Of a DNA stretch of 64,000 bases, positions 17,434-27,800 are shown piece by piece. Source of the stretch: UBA7236 sp031372705 (lineage in GTDB: Bacteria; Bacteroidota; Bacteroidia; Chitinophagales; BACL12); assembly GCA_031372705.1 (NCBI GenBank), contig JANMLV010000034.1:1-64000 (forward strand). Reading direction: 5' to 3'. The first letter of the stretch is position 1; each line of letters starts with the position of its first letter. The position numbers and the translations under genes are program-made. The notes under the pieces were generated by a model. The model did no database searches. It worked only from the letters and a program-made list of their open reading frames with translations, and was not told the DNA's origin.

Positions 17434-20034
17434 ATGAAGAACATACTTACAATTATTGCAATAATCTTGTGTATTACCGCAAGCTATGGCCAGTTTATAG
17501 AAAATTTCGACGACGGTGATTTTGCCGGATGGTCAGGAATGGACACCGACTATGTAGTAAACGCTTCAACACAGCTGCAACTTAATGGTGATTGTGCTAT
17601 TGGCGGAACCGCATATCTAACCTATCCCGCTGCAACACTTGACGCCGCCACCTGGACTTTTTTTGTTGATTTGGATTTTGATCCGTCAAGCGCCAATCAT
17701 TCACGTGTATTCTTGCAAAGCAATTCGCCAAATTTGTTGGGCGATGTATATGGATATTTTGTACGTATTGGTGAAGATGGAACAACAGATAAAGTTGAAC
17801 TTTGGAGAAGCAATGGCGCAACAGCCAGCATCGTAATTGAAGGTATTTCCGATATGGCCTTATCTCCAACAGTTGGTGTAAAAGTAATAAGAACAGCCGA
17901 AGCAGAATGGCAATTATATGTTGACCCTACCGGTGGAACCGATTATGTTTTAGAAGGAACTAACATTGACGATACTTACAACGGAGGGAATTATTTTGGT
18001 TTTTGGTCAAAATATTCTTCAACCCGTTGCGATAAATTTTACTATGATAATATCACAATCGACCCTATTTATATTGATAATGCAGCTCCCGAAGTTTTAT
18101 TGCTTGATATTATATCAACAACTCAAATTGAAATAACATTTAATGAAATTGTTGAACAAACTTCGGCAGAAACAGCAAGTAATTATGCTGTTGATGGCGG
18201 AATTGGAAATCCAATTGATGCCACTCGCGGGGTAACAGATTTTTCTAAAGTACTACTTACATTTTTAACAGATTTTTCGGAAGGCGTTACGCTAACACTT
18301 TCAATTAATGGTGTTGCCGATTTGGCAGGAAATACCACTGTAGATCTTAATACAGAATTTTCTATTTATACCACACAACTTTATGATATTGTAATTAATG
18401 AAATTTTTGCAGACATAGAACCTCAACTTGCATTACCACTTGGTGAATATGTTGAACTGTATAATAATTCACCGGTAGATATTGATTTAACCAATTTTAT
18501 AATGGCAGATGCCTCTACCGAAAGCGATGGTTTTCCAACCTATGTATTACCCGCCGGCGGATATGTTATTTTGGTTGATGATGGTGTTATAGATTTGTTT
18601 GCAGCTTATCCAAATGTAATTGGTGTTGCTACATTTCCATCTCTGAATAATGATGGCGACGACTTGAAATTAATTAGCCCGGAAGGTAATATAATTCATA
18701 CTGCATTTTATACTTTAGATTGGTACAACAATGCAGTAAAAGAAGATGGCGGCTGGAGCCTTGAAATGATTGACCCCAATAACCCTTGTCAGGAAAGCCA
18801 AAACTGGACTGCATCTAACAACACCAATGGTGGAACACCCGGTGTTGTAAATTCGGTATTCGCATCTAATCCCGATGAAACGCCACCTGCGTTAACTGAT
18901 GTTTATCCGTTATCAATAGATACCCTTATTGTCTATTTCGATGAAAAAATTAAATTGGAAAATGTATTAATTACAGATTTTACAATTATATCAAACATAG
19001 GTGAAGTTATTACACCAATTACATTATTAATTGATGATTCGAATCCTTTTATTATTGGTTTGGTTTTGTCAACTTCTCTTACAACCGGTACTATTTATAC
19101 TTTAACAGTAACCAATATTAGCGATTGCAGCGGTAATGAAATTAATTTATTTAATTCAGCACAATTTGGTTTACCGGAACCGGCTTTATTAAATGACGTA
19201 GTAATAAATGAAATACTTTTTAATGCGGTAACCGATGGATTTGATTTTGTAGAAATTTACAACAGGTCTGCAAAAATTATTGACTTATCTACTTTGATTA
19301 TTGCGGAGATGGATTTATTTGATACGTTAAATGTTATTGAGTATGGTTCAGTTAGCACATCGGGCCGATTATTATTTCCGGGAAATTATTTATGCCTTTC
19401 GGCAAATTCATTGCAAGTTAGCGAGCAATATTTTGCAATTGATACAGGTAATTTTATTGACGTTAATGATATGCCGAGTTTTAACGATAATGAAGGTATT
19501 GTTACATTGCTTGACCAAACATTAAATGAAATTGACAGATTGCATTTTTATGACGATTGGCAATATGCGTTATTGAGCGATGACGATGGTGTTTCATTAG
19601 AGCGCGTAAATTTTAATTTTCAAACGCAGGATGAAAACAATTGGAATAGCGCTGCCGCGGATGTTCATTTTGGCACTCCGGGTTATCAGAATTCCGTTTT
19701 TGGCGCAATATCCAACAACGGCTCAATAGGTTTGGAATACGCAACGTTTTCACCTGATGGCGATGGATTTAACGATTTACTTGTAGTAACTTATGCAACA
19801 GCTTCGGAAGGCTTTACCGGAAGTTTTAAAATATTTAATGCACAAGGGAAACTTGTTAAACTACTAAGCAATAACACAACCCTTAGTCGCGAAGGTTTTT
19901 TAACCTGGGATGGTTTAAATGAGGAAAATGAGCAAATAGCTTCAGGAATCTATATTGTTTATGCCGAGCTTTTCGATTTGAATGGCAACGTCAGCAAGTT
20001 TAAGATTAAATGCACGCTGGTGAGAAAGCAATAA
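17434..20034 (+). CDS. Exported lamin-tail-domain protein with FlgD/gliding-type C-terminal domain
   Basis: An 866-residue secreted protein. Signal peptide (ILTIIAIILCITASYGQ), then a concanavalin-like beta region (about 20-210: FIENFDDGDFAGW, then FYYDNITI). Next come Ig-like SbsA-type domains (APEVLLLDIISTTQIEITFN) and two lamin-tail domains, each opening with VINEI and carrying a YVELYN or FVEIYN strand (about 315-435 and 588-720). The C-terminus has FSPDGDGFNDL and TWDGLNEENEQIASGIYIV, a FlgD-Ig/T9SS-type export domain. Lamin-tail modules in bacteria usually accompany extracellular nucleases or adhesins, but I see no catalytic domain here. Probable surface or matrix protein. A hairpin at its stop codon acts as terminator. 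Confidence 0.85.
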   Translation: MKNILTIIAIILCITASYGQFIENFDDGDFAGWSGMDTDYVVNASTQLQLNGDCAIGGTAYLTYPAATLDAATWTFFVDLDFDPSSANHSRVFLQSNSPNLLGDVYGYFVRIGEDGTTDKVELWRSNGATASIVIEGISDMALSPTVGVKVIRTAEAEWQLYVDPTGGTDYVLEGTNIDDTYNGGNYFGFWSKYSSTRCDKFYYDNITIDPIYIDNAAPEVLLLDIISTTQIEITFNEIVEQTSAETASNYAVDGGIGNPIDATRGVTDFSKVLLTFLTDFSEGVTLTLSINGVADLAGNTTVDLNTEFSIYTTQLYDIVINEIFADIEPQLALPLGEYVELYNNSPVDIDLTNFIMADASTESDGFPTYVLPAGGYVILVDDGVIDLFAAYPNVIGVATFPSLNNDGDDLKLISPEGNIIHTAFYTLDWYNNAVKEDGGWSLEMIDPNNPCQESQNWTASNNTNGGTPGVVNSVFASNPDETPPALTDVYPLSIDTLIVYFDEKIKLENVLITDFTIISNIGEVITPITLLIDDSNPFIIGLVLSTSLTTGTIYTLTVTNISDCSGNEINLFNSAQFGLPEPALLNDVVINEILFNAVTDGFDFVEIYNRSAKIIDLSTLIIAEMDLFDTLNVIEYGSVSTSGRLLFPGNYLCLSANSLQVSEQYFAIDTGNFIDVNDMPSFNDNEGIVTLLDQTLNEIDRLHFYDDWQYALLSDDDGVSLERVNFNFQTQDENNWNSAAADVHFGTPGYQNSVFGAISNNGSIGLEYATFSPDGDGFNDLLVVTYATASEGFTGSFKIFNAQGKLVKLLSNNTTLSREGFLTWDGLNEENEQIASGIYIVYAELFDLNGNVSKFKIKCTLVRKQ

Positions 20035-20067
20035 TGAGCATTACACGCCTTATATTATGCTCATTTT
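20033..20067 (+). terminator. Intrinsic terminator after lamin-tail gene
   Basis: AATGAGCAT (20033-20041) pairs with ATGCTCATT (20057-20065), followed by TTTA. The left arm overlaps the stop codon of the gene that ends at 20034. Confidence 0.65.
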
Positions 20068-20312
20068 AAGAGAACTTGGGCAATTCCGGCACCTCTGAGT
20101 ACATTAATCTGCGCTACCACCGCTAAAAGACATTACGGATTTTCGCAAAAAAACGAGCGTTTTGTGCGTTTTTGACGCGATTATTGCAAATTTAAGATGT
20201 TGCCACGCCCGGTTTACCATTATATACTAATACTTAATGATTCAACTGGGGTAAAACCGTTTCCTTGAGGTTGACTGTTATTCAATCTTTGCAGCAACAA
20301 AAGAAACTAACT

Positions 20313-20921
20313 ATGAGAAATTTAATTTTAGTTGTATTGATTTTCGTTTTTACCATTGAAGCGAAGTCACAACTAACAACTAACGAGGTAACAGCAGCAA
20401 AACCATTTAATCGGTCGTTTGCGATTCAGCCGTTTTCACCTATAACAGGCTCTTTAAAATTAAACTACAGTCAGGTTGTAGTTAAAAATTTGACATTAGA
20501 TTTCGGAATAGGTATCGTTGGTCCGAACACGGGGAATGTAAGCACAAACAGCAGCGGAATGACAGCGAAATCGGGATTAAAAATGTATTTTTCACCTGAT
20601 TATTATACCGACGACATGAAAAAGTTTAGCGACTTTCAAGGGGCTTACTTTGAACCGGAATTGGCGGTAAGCGTATTCAATTACAACTATCTTTATGAAT
20701 CTACAAGTAAACAAATCGTTAGTTCCGCTATTTTACTTAATTTTGGAAAACAACGGGTAGTTGGCAACCGGTTTTTAATTGATACATGGGCTGGTTTTGG
20801 TTATTGCTTTGGTGGTAATGAAGATTATGATGAACCGGCTAATAGATATGAATTCGTTGCATTACAAGAGCTTGGATTGGCATTTACTTCAGGCTTTGCC
20901 ATTGGATTCTTAACTAAATAA
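20313..20921 (+). CDS. Secreted or outer-membrane beta-rich protein of unknown function
   Basis: A 202-residue protein starting at ATG 20313, which begins a clean signal peptide (MRNLILVVLIFVFTIEAKSQ); a TTG at 20265 in frame is less likely because an imperfect -7 box (AATCTTTG, 20284-20291) falls between the two. The mature part has alternating strands (SLKLNYSQVVVKNLTLDFGIGIVG, SGLKMYFSP, TWAGFGYCFGG, GFAIGFLTK) as in small outer-membrane barrels. It resembles no family I can name. No operon partner. Confidence 0.7.
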   Translation: MRNLILVVLIFVFTIEAKSQLTTNEVTAAKPFNRSFAIQPFSPITGSLKLNYSQVVVKNLTLDFGIGIVGPNTGNVSTNSSGMTAKSGLKMYFSPDYYTDDMKKFSDFQGAYFEPELAVSVFNYNYLYESTSKQIVSSAILLNFGKQRVVGNRFLIDTWAGFGYCFGGNEDYDEPANRYEFVALQELGLAFTSGFAIGFLTK

Positions 20922-21077
20922 TTAAATTTGTAACTCGTTTTATTATTCATATAAGTTTAATGTATAAATTTTATGATGGTTAACACACTAAGAATTGCAG
21001 AGCAAAATGCCAATTAATAATTGTTAGCAATGTTTACCCATTTGTAAGAAAATTATTAAACACACAAATTGAAATTG

Positions 21078-22046
21078 ATGAAAGTTTTAGTAACAGGAGC
21101 GGACGGTTTGTTGGGTAGTAATTTGGTGCGCAATCTACTATCAAAAGATTTTGAAGTGCGCGTTTTAGTTCATCCCTCCTCAAGATCAAAAACACTTAAT
21201 GGTTTAAATGTAAATAAATTCATAGGAGATATTCTAGAAATAGATTCTCTGCAACCCGCGTTAAAAAACTGCGACGTTGTTTTTCATGCGGCTGCAAGCA
21301 CAAGTGTTTGGCCGGCGCGCTCAAAAAAAATCAGAGCAATTAATATTGAAGGAACGCGCAACATGGTAGACGCTTCAATTGCTAATAATGTTAGCAGATT
21401 TATTTATATTGGATCAGCAAGTGCAGTTAGGAATGTAGTAAACTCAGACAATTCAGAAAGCTATAATAAATTTGATTTGGATTATATTGATTCTAAGCAA
21501 AGGGCAATGGAATTAGTTATGGATGCATCTGCTAAAGGACAATTAAATGCAACAACAATTTTACCCACATTTATGATTGGCGCTTATGATTCTCAACCGT
21601 CATCAGGCAAATTGATACTTTCGGTTGCAAAAGGCAATCTGAAGTTTTATAGCAATGGTGGCAAAAACTTTGTTCACGTTAAGGATGTGGCAGAGGCCGC
21701 AACAAATGCCATTGAGTTGGGGGAGAACGGAAAATATTATATTGCCGGCAACGAAAACTTATCTTATCATGATTTTTTTATAAAAGTATCTAAGATTGTA
21801 GGAGTTGGTGAGCCTTGGTTTAGTTTGCCGAATTGGGTAGTAAAATCGGCAGGTGCAATTGGCAGTGTATATGGAAATCTCACCCAAAGACCTCCGGCAC
21901 TTAGTTACCCAATGGCTTGTATTGGATGTGAGAACCATTATTATAACAGCAGCGACGCTGTTACAGAGTTAAAAATGTCGAAAACACCAATAGATGTTGC
22001 AATATCCGATTGCTACCAATGGTTCAAGAGCGAGGGGTATTGTTAA
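21078..22046 (+). CDS. NAD-dependent epimerase/dehydratase-type extended SDR
   Basis: A 322-residue cytosolic oxidoreductase of the dihydroflavonol-reductase/3-beta-HSD-like branch. Rossmann motif TGADGLLGSN at the N-terminus, VVFHAAAS cofactor strand, IYIGSASAV, and catalytic YIDSK (YxxxK) at about residues 136-140. A later NFVHVKDVAEAATNAI segment is typical of the group. Start ATG 21078 is chosen over an in-frame TTG at 21069. The next gene, another SDR, starts 20 nt after its stop, so both are probably co-transcribed. Substrate unknown. Confidence 0.88.
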   Translation: MKVLVTGADGLLGSNLVRNLLSKDFEVRVLVHPSSRSKTLNGLNVNKFIGDILEIDSLQPALKNCDVVFHAAASTSVWPARSKKIRAINIEGTRNMVDASIANNVSRFIYIGSASAVRNVVNSDNSESYNKFDLDYIDSKQRAMELVMDASAKGQLNATTILPTFMIGAYDSQPSSGKLILSVAKGNLKFYSNGGKNFVHVKDVAEAATNAIELGENGKYYIAGNENLSYHDFFIKVSKIVGVGEPWFSLPNWVVKSAGAIGSVYGNLTQRPPALSYPMACIGCENHYYNSSDAVTELKMSKTPIDVAISDCYQWFKSEGYC

Positions 22047-22066
22047 TTTGATTAATTTTCGGCGCA

Positions 22067-22864
22067 ATGTGGAAGGATAAAGTTGTAATAATTACCGGCT
22101 CAAGTATTGGAATAGGCTTTGAACTGGCCAAAGAAATTGCAAACAAAGGGGCTATAGTAATTTTAAATAGTAGCAACCCGCAACGATTGGAAAAGGCAAA
22201 TACTAAGTTATCTGCATTGGGCTTCACAACAACGGCAATTGCTTGCGATGTTACCAGTTACGCTTCTTGCTTAAGCCTCGTAGAAAAAACCATTAATTCG
22301 TACGGTAAAATTGATGTAGTTATTAATAATGCCGGAATTTCATCAGAGGGTTCAATCAGTGAATCACATCACGAAGTGTTTAAGCGAGTAATTGACGTAA
22401 ATCTAATTGGCGCTTTTAATATGACTAAAGCCACATTGCCTTATTTAAAAAAGCAAGGTGGGAATATTTTATTTATTGGCAGTGTAGCAGGAATTCATGG
22501 GCTAGGAAATTATGCAGCATACAGCAGCTCAAAAATGGCACTAACAGGGCTTGCCGAATCATTAAAGATTGAGTTGCATAATACCAATGTGCATGTTGGA
22601 ATTGCTTACCTAGGCTTTATTGAAAACAGTAAGGAAAAAACAATATTGAGTGCAAACAACGAAAGAATACCGCAACCGGAAAGGAAAAATGTAAGCAAGA
22701 TGTCGCCGGAAAAAATTTCGAAAAAACTCATCCTGATGATTGAAAAAAATACTTTTAAAAGATTTTTTTCACCAATTGGAAAGGTTGCTTTCGTATTGAA
22801 CAGAATTGCACCGGGATTGCTTCGCCTTGTCTTAACGAGAATTCATCAACGCCAAAATTTTTAG
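22067..22864 (+). CDS. Classical short-chain dehydrogenase/reductase
   Basis: A 265-residue SDR. Cofactor motif TGSSIGIG near the N-terminus, NNAG motif (VVINNAGIS), catalytic Ser in GSVAG and YxxxK as YAAYSSSKM. The C-terminal part carries a hydrophobic helix (KVAFVLNRIAPGLLRLVL), often seen in membrane-associated SDRs acting on lipids. It is downstream of another SDR by 20 nt, which hints at a two-step conversion of a lipid or isoprenoid-like compound, but the substrate cannot be told. Confidence 0.88.
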   Translation: MWKDKVVIITGSSIGIGFELAKEIANKGAIVILNSSNPQRLEKANTKLSALGFTTTAIACDVTSYASCLSLVEKTINSYGKIDVVINNAGISSEGSISESHHEVFKRVIDVNLIGAFNMTKATLPYLKKQGGNILFIGSVAGIHGLGNYAAYSSSKMALTGLAESLKIELHNTNVHVGIAYLGFIENSKEKTILSANNERIPQPERKNVSKMSPEKISKKLILMIEKNTFKRFFSPIGKVAFVLNRIAPGLLRLVLTRIHQRQNF

Positions 22865-23197
22865 TCCTTAGGATTATTCAACGCAAAGCGTTCTTGAGTA
22901 ATGGAAAACGATATTTACTGCCTTAACGGAATATGCTTTTAATTCTGATTGCCGGGGATTTAATGAAAGTTTCGTCTTTCGTTAATTAATTCATCTGAAA
23001 ACGGCTAAAGTCCCGTCAATTTTCTCTAGTGTTTTAATCCTTTTACCAGTGCTAATTGCGCAAAGATAGCGCCTTGCTGCTCTCTCCGGTTGCCGGGAAT
23101 TAGTCTTCAACGTATCCGGTTTACAGCATAAAAAAACACTTTATACCAGTCTAAAGTCAACTTCTTAGGTCGTAGAGAGAAAATATTTCCGAAAATA
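22865..23197. other. 333-bp gap between SDR gene and marR promoter, no gene seen
   Basis: A weak bulged hairpin (AACGC-AAA-GCGTT, near 22880-22893) follows the SDR stop but has no T-run. The rest shows no ORF, tRNA or clear repeat up to the marR promoter at 23198. Confidence 0.4.
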
Positions 23198-23229
23198 TTT
23201 GGTAATCTTCAATAAGAGGAATATATTTG
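23198..23229 (+). promoter_or_regulatory. Full Bacteroidota promoter of the marR cassette (-33 TTTG, -7 TATATTTG)
   Basis: TTTG at 23198-23201 and TATATTTG at 23222-23229 with a 20-nt spacer: a very good match to the TTTG / TAnnTTTG consensus. Transcription should begin at about 23236-23240, just before the palindromic operator at 23242-23253. Confidence 0.75.
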
Positions 23230-23241
23230 CAACATCAATGG

Positions 23242-23253
23242 TTGATATATCAA
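23242..23253. promoter_or_regulatory. Palindromic operator TTGATATATCAA upstream of marR
   Basis: A perfect 12-bp palindrome directly after the predicted transcription start and before the marR ATG at 23259. The identical palindrome sits in front of the DOMON gene (23704-23715). MarR dimers bind palindromes of this kind, so this is a likely autoregulatory site. Confidence 0.75.
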
Positions 23254-23258
23254 TTAAA

Positions 23259-23687
23259 ATGGATTCTTTATACAACGTCACATTATTCCAAATAGATAAA
23301 ACCAGCAAGGTTGCCAAGGTGTATTCTCAAAGAGAATTTGATAAGCTTGGCATAGACATCACAGTTGAACAATGGATTTTGTTAAAAATTATTGATGAGC
23401 ACGAGGAAATTTCACAACGAGAACTAGCCGACTTGTCCTTGAGAGATCCGGCTTCAATCACCAGAACACTGGATTTATTGCAAAAAAAAGGATATATAGA
23501 AAGAATTGCAATTGAGGGAAATAGAAGACAATATCATTTAATGCTCACAAAGTCTGGTAGTAAATTTGTTGGGAAACTTTTACCGGTAATTGAAGCACTA
23601 AGAAAAAGAAGTACGAAAGGATTAACAGATCATGAAGTAGCAACCCTACATATACTTTTAAAGAAAGTGCAGAATAACATGGAATAA
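23259..23687 (+). CDS. MarR-family transcriptional regulator
   Basis: A winged-helix repressor of about 142 residues (MDSLYNVTLFQIDKTS onward). The DNA-binding domain is clear: EQWILLKIIDEHEEISQREL, recognition helix RDPASITRTLDLLQKKGYIER, and wing NRRQYHLMLTKSG, with C-terminal dimer helix TDHEVATLHILLKKV. The ATG at 23259 is preferred over 23238 or upstream codons because promoter and palindromic operator lie right before it. It is followed by a DOMON protein gene with the same operator in its leader, so it probably controls both itself and its neighbour. The effector is unknown. Confidence 0.9.
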   Translation: MDSLYNVTLFQIDKTSKVAKVYSQREFDKLGIDITVEQWILLKIIDEHEEISQRELADLSLRDPASITRTLDLLQKKGYIERIAIEGNRRQYHLMLTKSGSKFVGKLLPVIEALRKRSTKGLTDHEVATLHILLKKVQNNME

Positions 23688-23703
23688 TTTTTTTAACAAT
23701 AAA

Positions 23704-23726
23704 TTGATATATCAATTATTGATATA
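23704..23726. promoter_or_regulatory. Second MarR operator: palindrome plus half-site before DOMON gene
   Basis: TTGATATATCAA at 23704-23715 repeats the marR operator exactly, and a further half-site TTGATATA follows at 23719-23726. The start codon of the DOMON gene is at 23734. The site lies in the 46-nt gap after marR. Confidence 0.7.
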
Positions 23727-23733
23727 AACGAAT

Positions 23734-24300
23734 ATGATAACTATATTTCTAATAATGATTTGGCAGGGATGTTATTTGGTAGGCTTAACAGAACTTCCAA
23801 TTACGGCGCAAGACATCAAATTAAACAATTCAATTAAATACTTAAGCGTGACCGAAGATTCAACGTATAAGAAAATTGAAAAAAACAATATGGTAGTGAG
23901 TTGGTACTTTACTATAGATAGTTGTTTTTTTGAAATGTCTGCTCCTAATACAGGATGGGTAGCAATAGGATTTAATGAGTATGATGATATTACGGGAACT
24001 TACCTGGTAATGGGCGCAGTAAACAAAGCCACAACGGTTGTCGTTGAATATTTGACCTCCGGTCCGGGAAATTATGCTCCCTTATCCGAACTGGGAATTG
24101 CAAATGCAGTTGATAATGTTAGTGGATTAGAAACTTCTTCAAACAGTACTATTGCATTTAGTCTGCCAAGGAAACCATACACAAAATATCAAAAAAATAT
24201 TGAACCCGGAAAAACGTATTACCTCATTATGGCCTACTCGGAGGAAGACGATTTTAAACATCATTCAATGATGCGCACCATGCAGAAAATTATTTTATAA
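23734..24300 (+). CDS. DOMON-domain secreted protein, possible heme or sugar binder
   Basis: A 188-residue exported protein. The N-terminus is hydrophobic (ITIFLIMIWQGCYLVGL), either a signal peptide or an anchor; a Cys at position 13 may be a lipobox but the context is weak. The rest matches DOMON: VVSWYFTIDSCFFEMSAPNTGWVAIGFN, YLVMGAV, and the late HHSMMRTMQKI with conserved His and Arg. DOMON domains bind heme b or carbohydrates and often serve in electron transfer. It is under a MarR operator and followed 17 nt later by an NTF2-like gene. Confidence 0.82.
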   Translation: MITIFLIMIWQGCYLVGLTELPITAQDIKLNNSIKYLSVTEDSTYKKIEKNNMVVSWYFTIDSCFFEMSAPNTGWVAIGFNEYDDITGTYLVMGAVNKATTVVVEYLTSGPGNYAPLSELGIANAVDNVSGLETSSNSTIAFSLPRKPYTKYQKNIEPGKTYYLIMAYSEEDDFKHHSMMRTMQKIIL

Positions 24301-24317
24301 AACTAAAAACAAACAAA

Positions 24318-24740
24318 ATGAAACAATTAATGACAACAATTTTATTGACACTTACCATTGGCACAGCACTGGCACAAAAAAGTGAAGAAGCTAAAATTAA
24401 AGAATTGGTAACCACTTTTGTTAAAGCAGGTGACACTTATGATGTGGTGACATTAGATAGCATATTAGACGACAATTACAGCATTGTTATGAATCGCTTA
24501 TTTGGGAGCAAAACCGTGTCGGTAATGAACAAGACAGATTACATCGCGAATATCGCATCAAAAACTTTTGGGGGAGATAAAAGGAGGTTAGAATTTGAAA
24601 CTATTACAATTAATAACAATACTGCAAGTGTTAAAGTTAAACTGATTGGCGATAAGGCTAAAGTTGTTTCTATTTTACTACTGGTTCAAAATGAAACCGG
24701 TGAATGGTTTTTAGTTGGCGATATACCAACATTTATTTAA
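24318..24740 (+). CDS. Secreted NTF2-like (DUF4440-type) protein
   Basis: A 140-residue protein with a signal peptide (MTTILLTLTIGTALAQ). The mature part follows the NTF2/SnoaL pattern: helix EEAKIKELVTTFVKAGDTYD, LDSILDDNYSIV, then antiparallel strands (RLEFETITINNNTASVKVKLIG, VSILLLVQNETGEWFLVGD). Such cone-shaped proteins bind small ligands or are enzymes; no catalytic residues can be assigned. Third gene of the MarR-controlled cassette and followed by a strong terminator. Confidence 0.8.
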   Translation: MKQLMTTILLTLTIGTALAQKSEEAKIKELVTTFVKAGDTYDVVTLDSILDDNYSIVMNRLFGSKTVSVMNKTDYIANIASKTFGGDKRRLEFETITINNNTASVKVKLIGDKAKVVSILLLVQNETGEWFLVGDIPTFI

Positions 24741-24759
24741 TTCATAATCCACTGCTGCA

Positions 24760-24801
24760 TTAATAAGAAAAGCACATCTATTGATGCGCTTTTCTTATTA
24801 A
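24760..24801. terminator. Strong bidirectional terminator
   Basis: A 14-bp perfect stem: TTAATAAGAAAAGC (24760-24773) pairs with GCTTTTCTTATTAA (24788-24801), and an inner CATC/GATG pair closes on a TATT loop. The outer stem is A/T-rich on both sides, so it can end transcription from the NTF2 gene and from the leftward A2M gene, whose stop is at 24809. Confidence 0.85.
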
Positions 24802-24808
24802 CCTAAAT

Positions 24809-27800
24809 TTACTTTACCACTACCCGCACACCTTCGCTATGGCTTGTAAACTCAGGCGCATACATACATTGAATAGTAGTAATACCATTGCTAAAATTAC
24901 CACTATGTGAAATGCGTAAAGGATATTCAAACACGTACGTTCCTTTTCGTAAGTAAGAAATAAAGAAGTTTGTTGCTGCATCACCTGTTGCTTCATAGTA
25001 TCCTAATCCATCTTGATACTTATATCCACTTAAAACATTTACCGGTTCAAATCCGGCGGCGCGCATGTCTTTTATATGCACATATTCCATATCGCGGTCA
25101 ACGCGAATTTCAATGCGCACTTTAACTAAATCGCCAACTTGCAAGGATGTGTTTTTATCAATCGGTTTAATTACAGGACCTGTTGCCGTGTTTTGCTGAA
25201 GGAATAGCTGTTTATTAATTTGTAAGTTATTATTACTTGCAGTTACTTTATCAATATCTTCAAAATACTGCCAATACATTGCACCATAACTCAATGAATT
25301 AGTGGATGAAGGTTTTACATTTATTTTTCCGAAATCGGGTTGAATAGCATTGCCCAACCAATTTGTTTTAAAATAACCCGTACCGGCTTCTACACTTTCG
25401 GGCTTAACCAATAAATTACCAACTGTAATAGTTGCAATTTCTTTGTTGCTCAACAAATCGGTTCCGCGAAGCAACAGTGCATAGCATGCTTCTGCAGTTG
25501 CTCGTGTTGTTTTCCAATCGGTTGTTTGTTTTTGACGCAATAACCAAACTTTTAAATCTTCAACGGCAACTTCATCTTTAGCCACTTCGCCAAATACTTC
25601 AATCATTAATGCTTGAGTTTCTATAGGTGCTTGATGCCAATAATATCCTGCTGTATTCGCTTTCCAATACATGCCCATTTCATCAGAACGCAAGCTAAAT
25701 TCTTTTAGCGATTTTGTAATTGCAAGGGCTGTTTTACTTTCGTTGTTGCGTTGCATAATTAATGCAATCATTCCCTTTTCATACAAGCTGTAACTTGTCC
25801 AGAATTTTTTAACCTGACCTAAATAATATTTTCTAGCTTCTTCTTGTGCGCCGCTTAAGCCAACGCGGGTGTTTAAAAAGTAACTCGAAGCATACAAATA
25901 TTGGATAGTGATATTACCGGGTATATATGTTGCTTTATCAATTTTATATTTCTCCAGGTTTTCATAATCTTCCAACATTCTGTTATTGCAATAAGTAAGC
26001 GCTCTATCTAACATCCTGTTTAATTGCGCATCGGTAGCTGCATTAGTTACGCCAAGTTGTTGTAAATGTGCTAAGCCGGTAACAATATATTGAGTTATAT
26101 ATCGGTCGTCTTCATACCCTTTAAACCAAGGCCATCCCCCATTAGGCAATTGCATTTTTTCTAATTTATTAAAGGCTGCTTTCAACTCATTGTCCATTCG
26201 ATTCATATCGAATAGTAATGCAACTCGTTTTTTCCGTTCTGTTTCATTTTGTGCTTGCAACACCCATGGTGTTTCCTCTAATAGTAATTGCTTTAATTCT
26301 TGATTTTTTTCGAGGTTAGATGTTAATGATGTTGCATTGCTTTTCCATGATTCGAAAACGCGTTTAATTTCAGGATCGGAATTCGCAATGTGATAAGCAA
26401 TACTGTTAGCATAATAACGGCTGAATACTTGTTCTGCACATTCGTAAGGATATTCCATCATATATGGTAAGGCCTGAACAGCATACCATGCAGGATTACT
26501 TGTATATTCTAAAGTAAGGCTTTGATTTCTTATAGATTCAGATCTGCCGGAGGTTAATAATCGATCGAATGAAAAATCTTTTGATTTATTACCGCGAACC
26601 CATAATGGTAAAGCTTCCGTTACTAAAATGCGATTACTTAAAATTGGCAAAGCATTTTCTTCACCATCAGTAAATGTGCCGGATGCTGCCTTTACTTTAT
26701 AAATGATAGCATCATAACCTTCCGGGATTTTTATTTTCCAACTAACAGGAGCACTGCCTTTAGCATTAGCAGTAAAATTGACAGTGGCATTTTTATTTGC
26801 AAAAGCCACATCAACAGGCTGCATGGTGAGTGCATCAAATAACTCCAGTGATGCTTTTCCATTTAGGGTATTTTCTGTGAGATTGCTCACTTTAGCGGTA
26901 AATACAATTTCATCTCCCTCGCGCAAAAACCTTGGCGCATTTGGTTGAATCATTAATTCTTTTTGCGTAATTACCTTGTCAAACAGTTGTGCTGTTTGCA
27001 TTTCTTTTGTATGCGCATAAGCCATGAAGTTCCAAGTTGTTAATGCTTCGGGCATAGTAAACGTAAATGCAATTGCGCCGTTCGAATCGGTTTCTAAATG
27101 AGGGTAGAAGAAAGCCGTTTCGTTCAAGTTAGTACGAGTTGTTACTTGTGTTAAACTTGGATTCGGCAGTGCTATATTTAATATTGGTTCAGCGGCAGGA
27201 GCGCTGGCTTTCAATTCATTTCCCATGAAACCATTAGATTCTTCCTTTGATTTTTTATCGAAAAGTGTATCGGACGATTTGTTTGCCGCAATACCTTTCA
27301 CCATCATAAATTCACTTTGTATCCCGGAGCTGAATTCCCTATTACTATCGTATAAATAATATCCTCCCCAATATAAACCAAACCAGTTTAACTCATTATA
27401 GGTAAAGCCGGAATAATTTCCATGATACCACCAACTGTTGTCGGTGTAAATAAAATTATTACCATTTTGAAATGTAGCACCTGTCCAATATTTATAGTTG
27501 TAGTAATTAGGCCAATTAATTCCCGGCCAATAGTGACTTTTAAATGCATCGAGTGAGGCGTCGTACATGTTTGCCAATAATTCAGCAGCAACCTTTTCAC
27601 CATTATCTCCTGTGATTTTTATGTTCCATGTTTCAGTTGCTCCGGGTTGTAATTTATCGCGATGCGTTTCTAATGAAATGTTCAATTGTTTATTATTCCA
27701 CGGTACATCGATAAAATATTGCTGATTATAAAATCTGCCATCCTTAATAAAACATATTTGAGCAGATATGCCGCCTCTATCGGCTTCTGTTACAGGAATT

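Noticed and set aside
20260..20272. Shared 13-mer TTTCCTTGAGGTT, also at 54862-54874, both before genes
   Set aside because: Shared 13-mers are expected by chance within 64 kb, positions relative to the starts differ (40 and 16 nt), and no third copy was noticed.
22865..23197. RNA gene in the gap before marR
   Set aside because: Several GC-richer patches (CTCTCCGGTTGCCGGG) are present but no tRNA cloverleaf, T-loop or terminator could be built.
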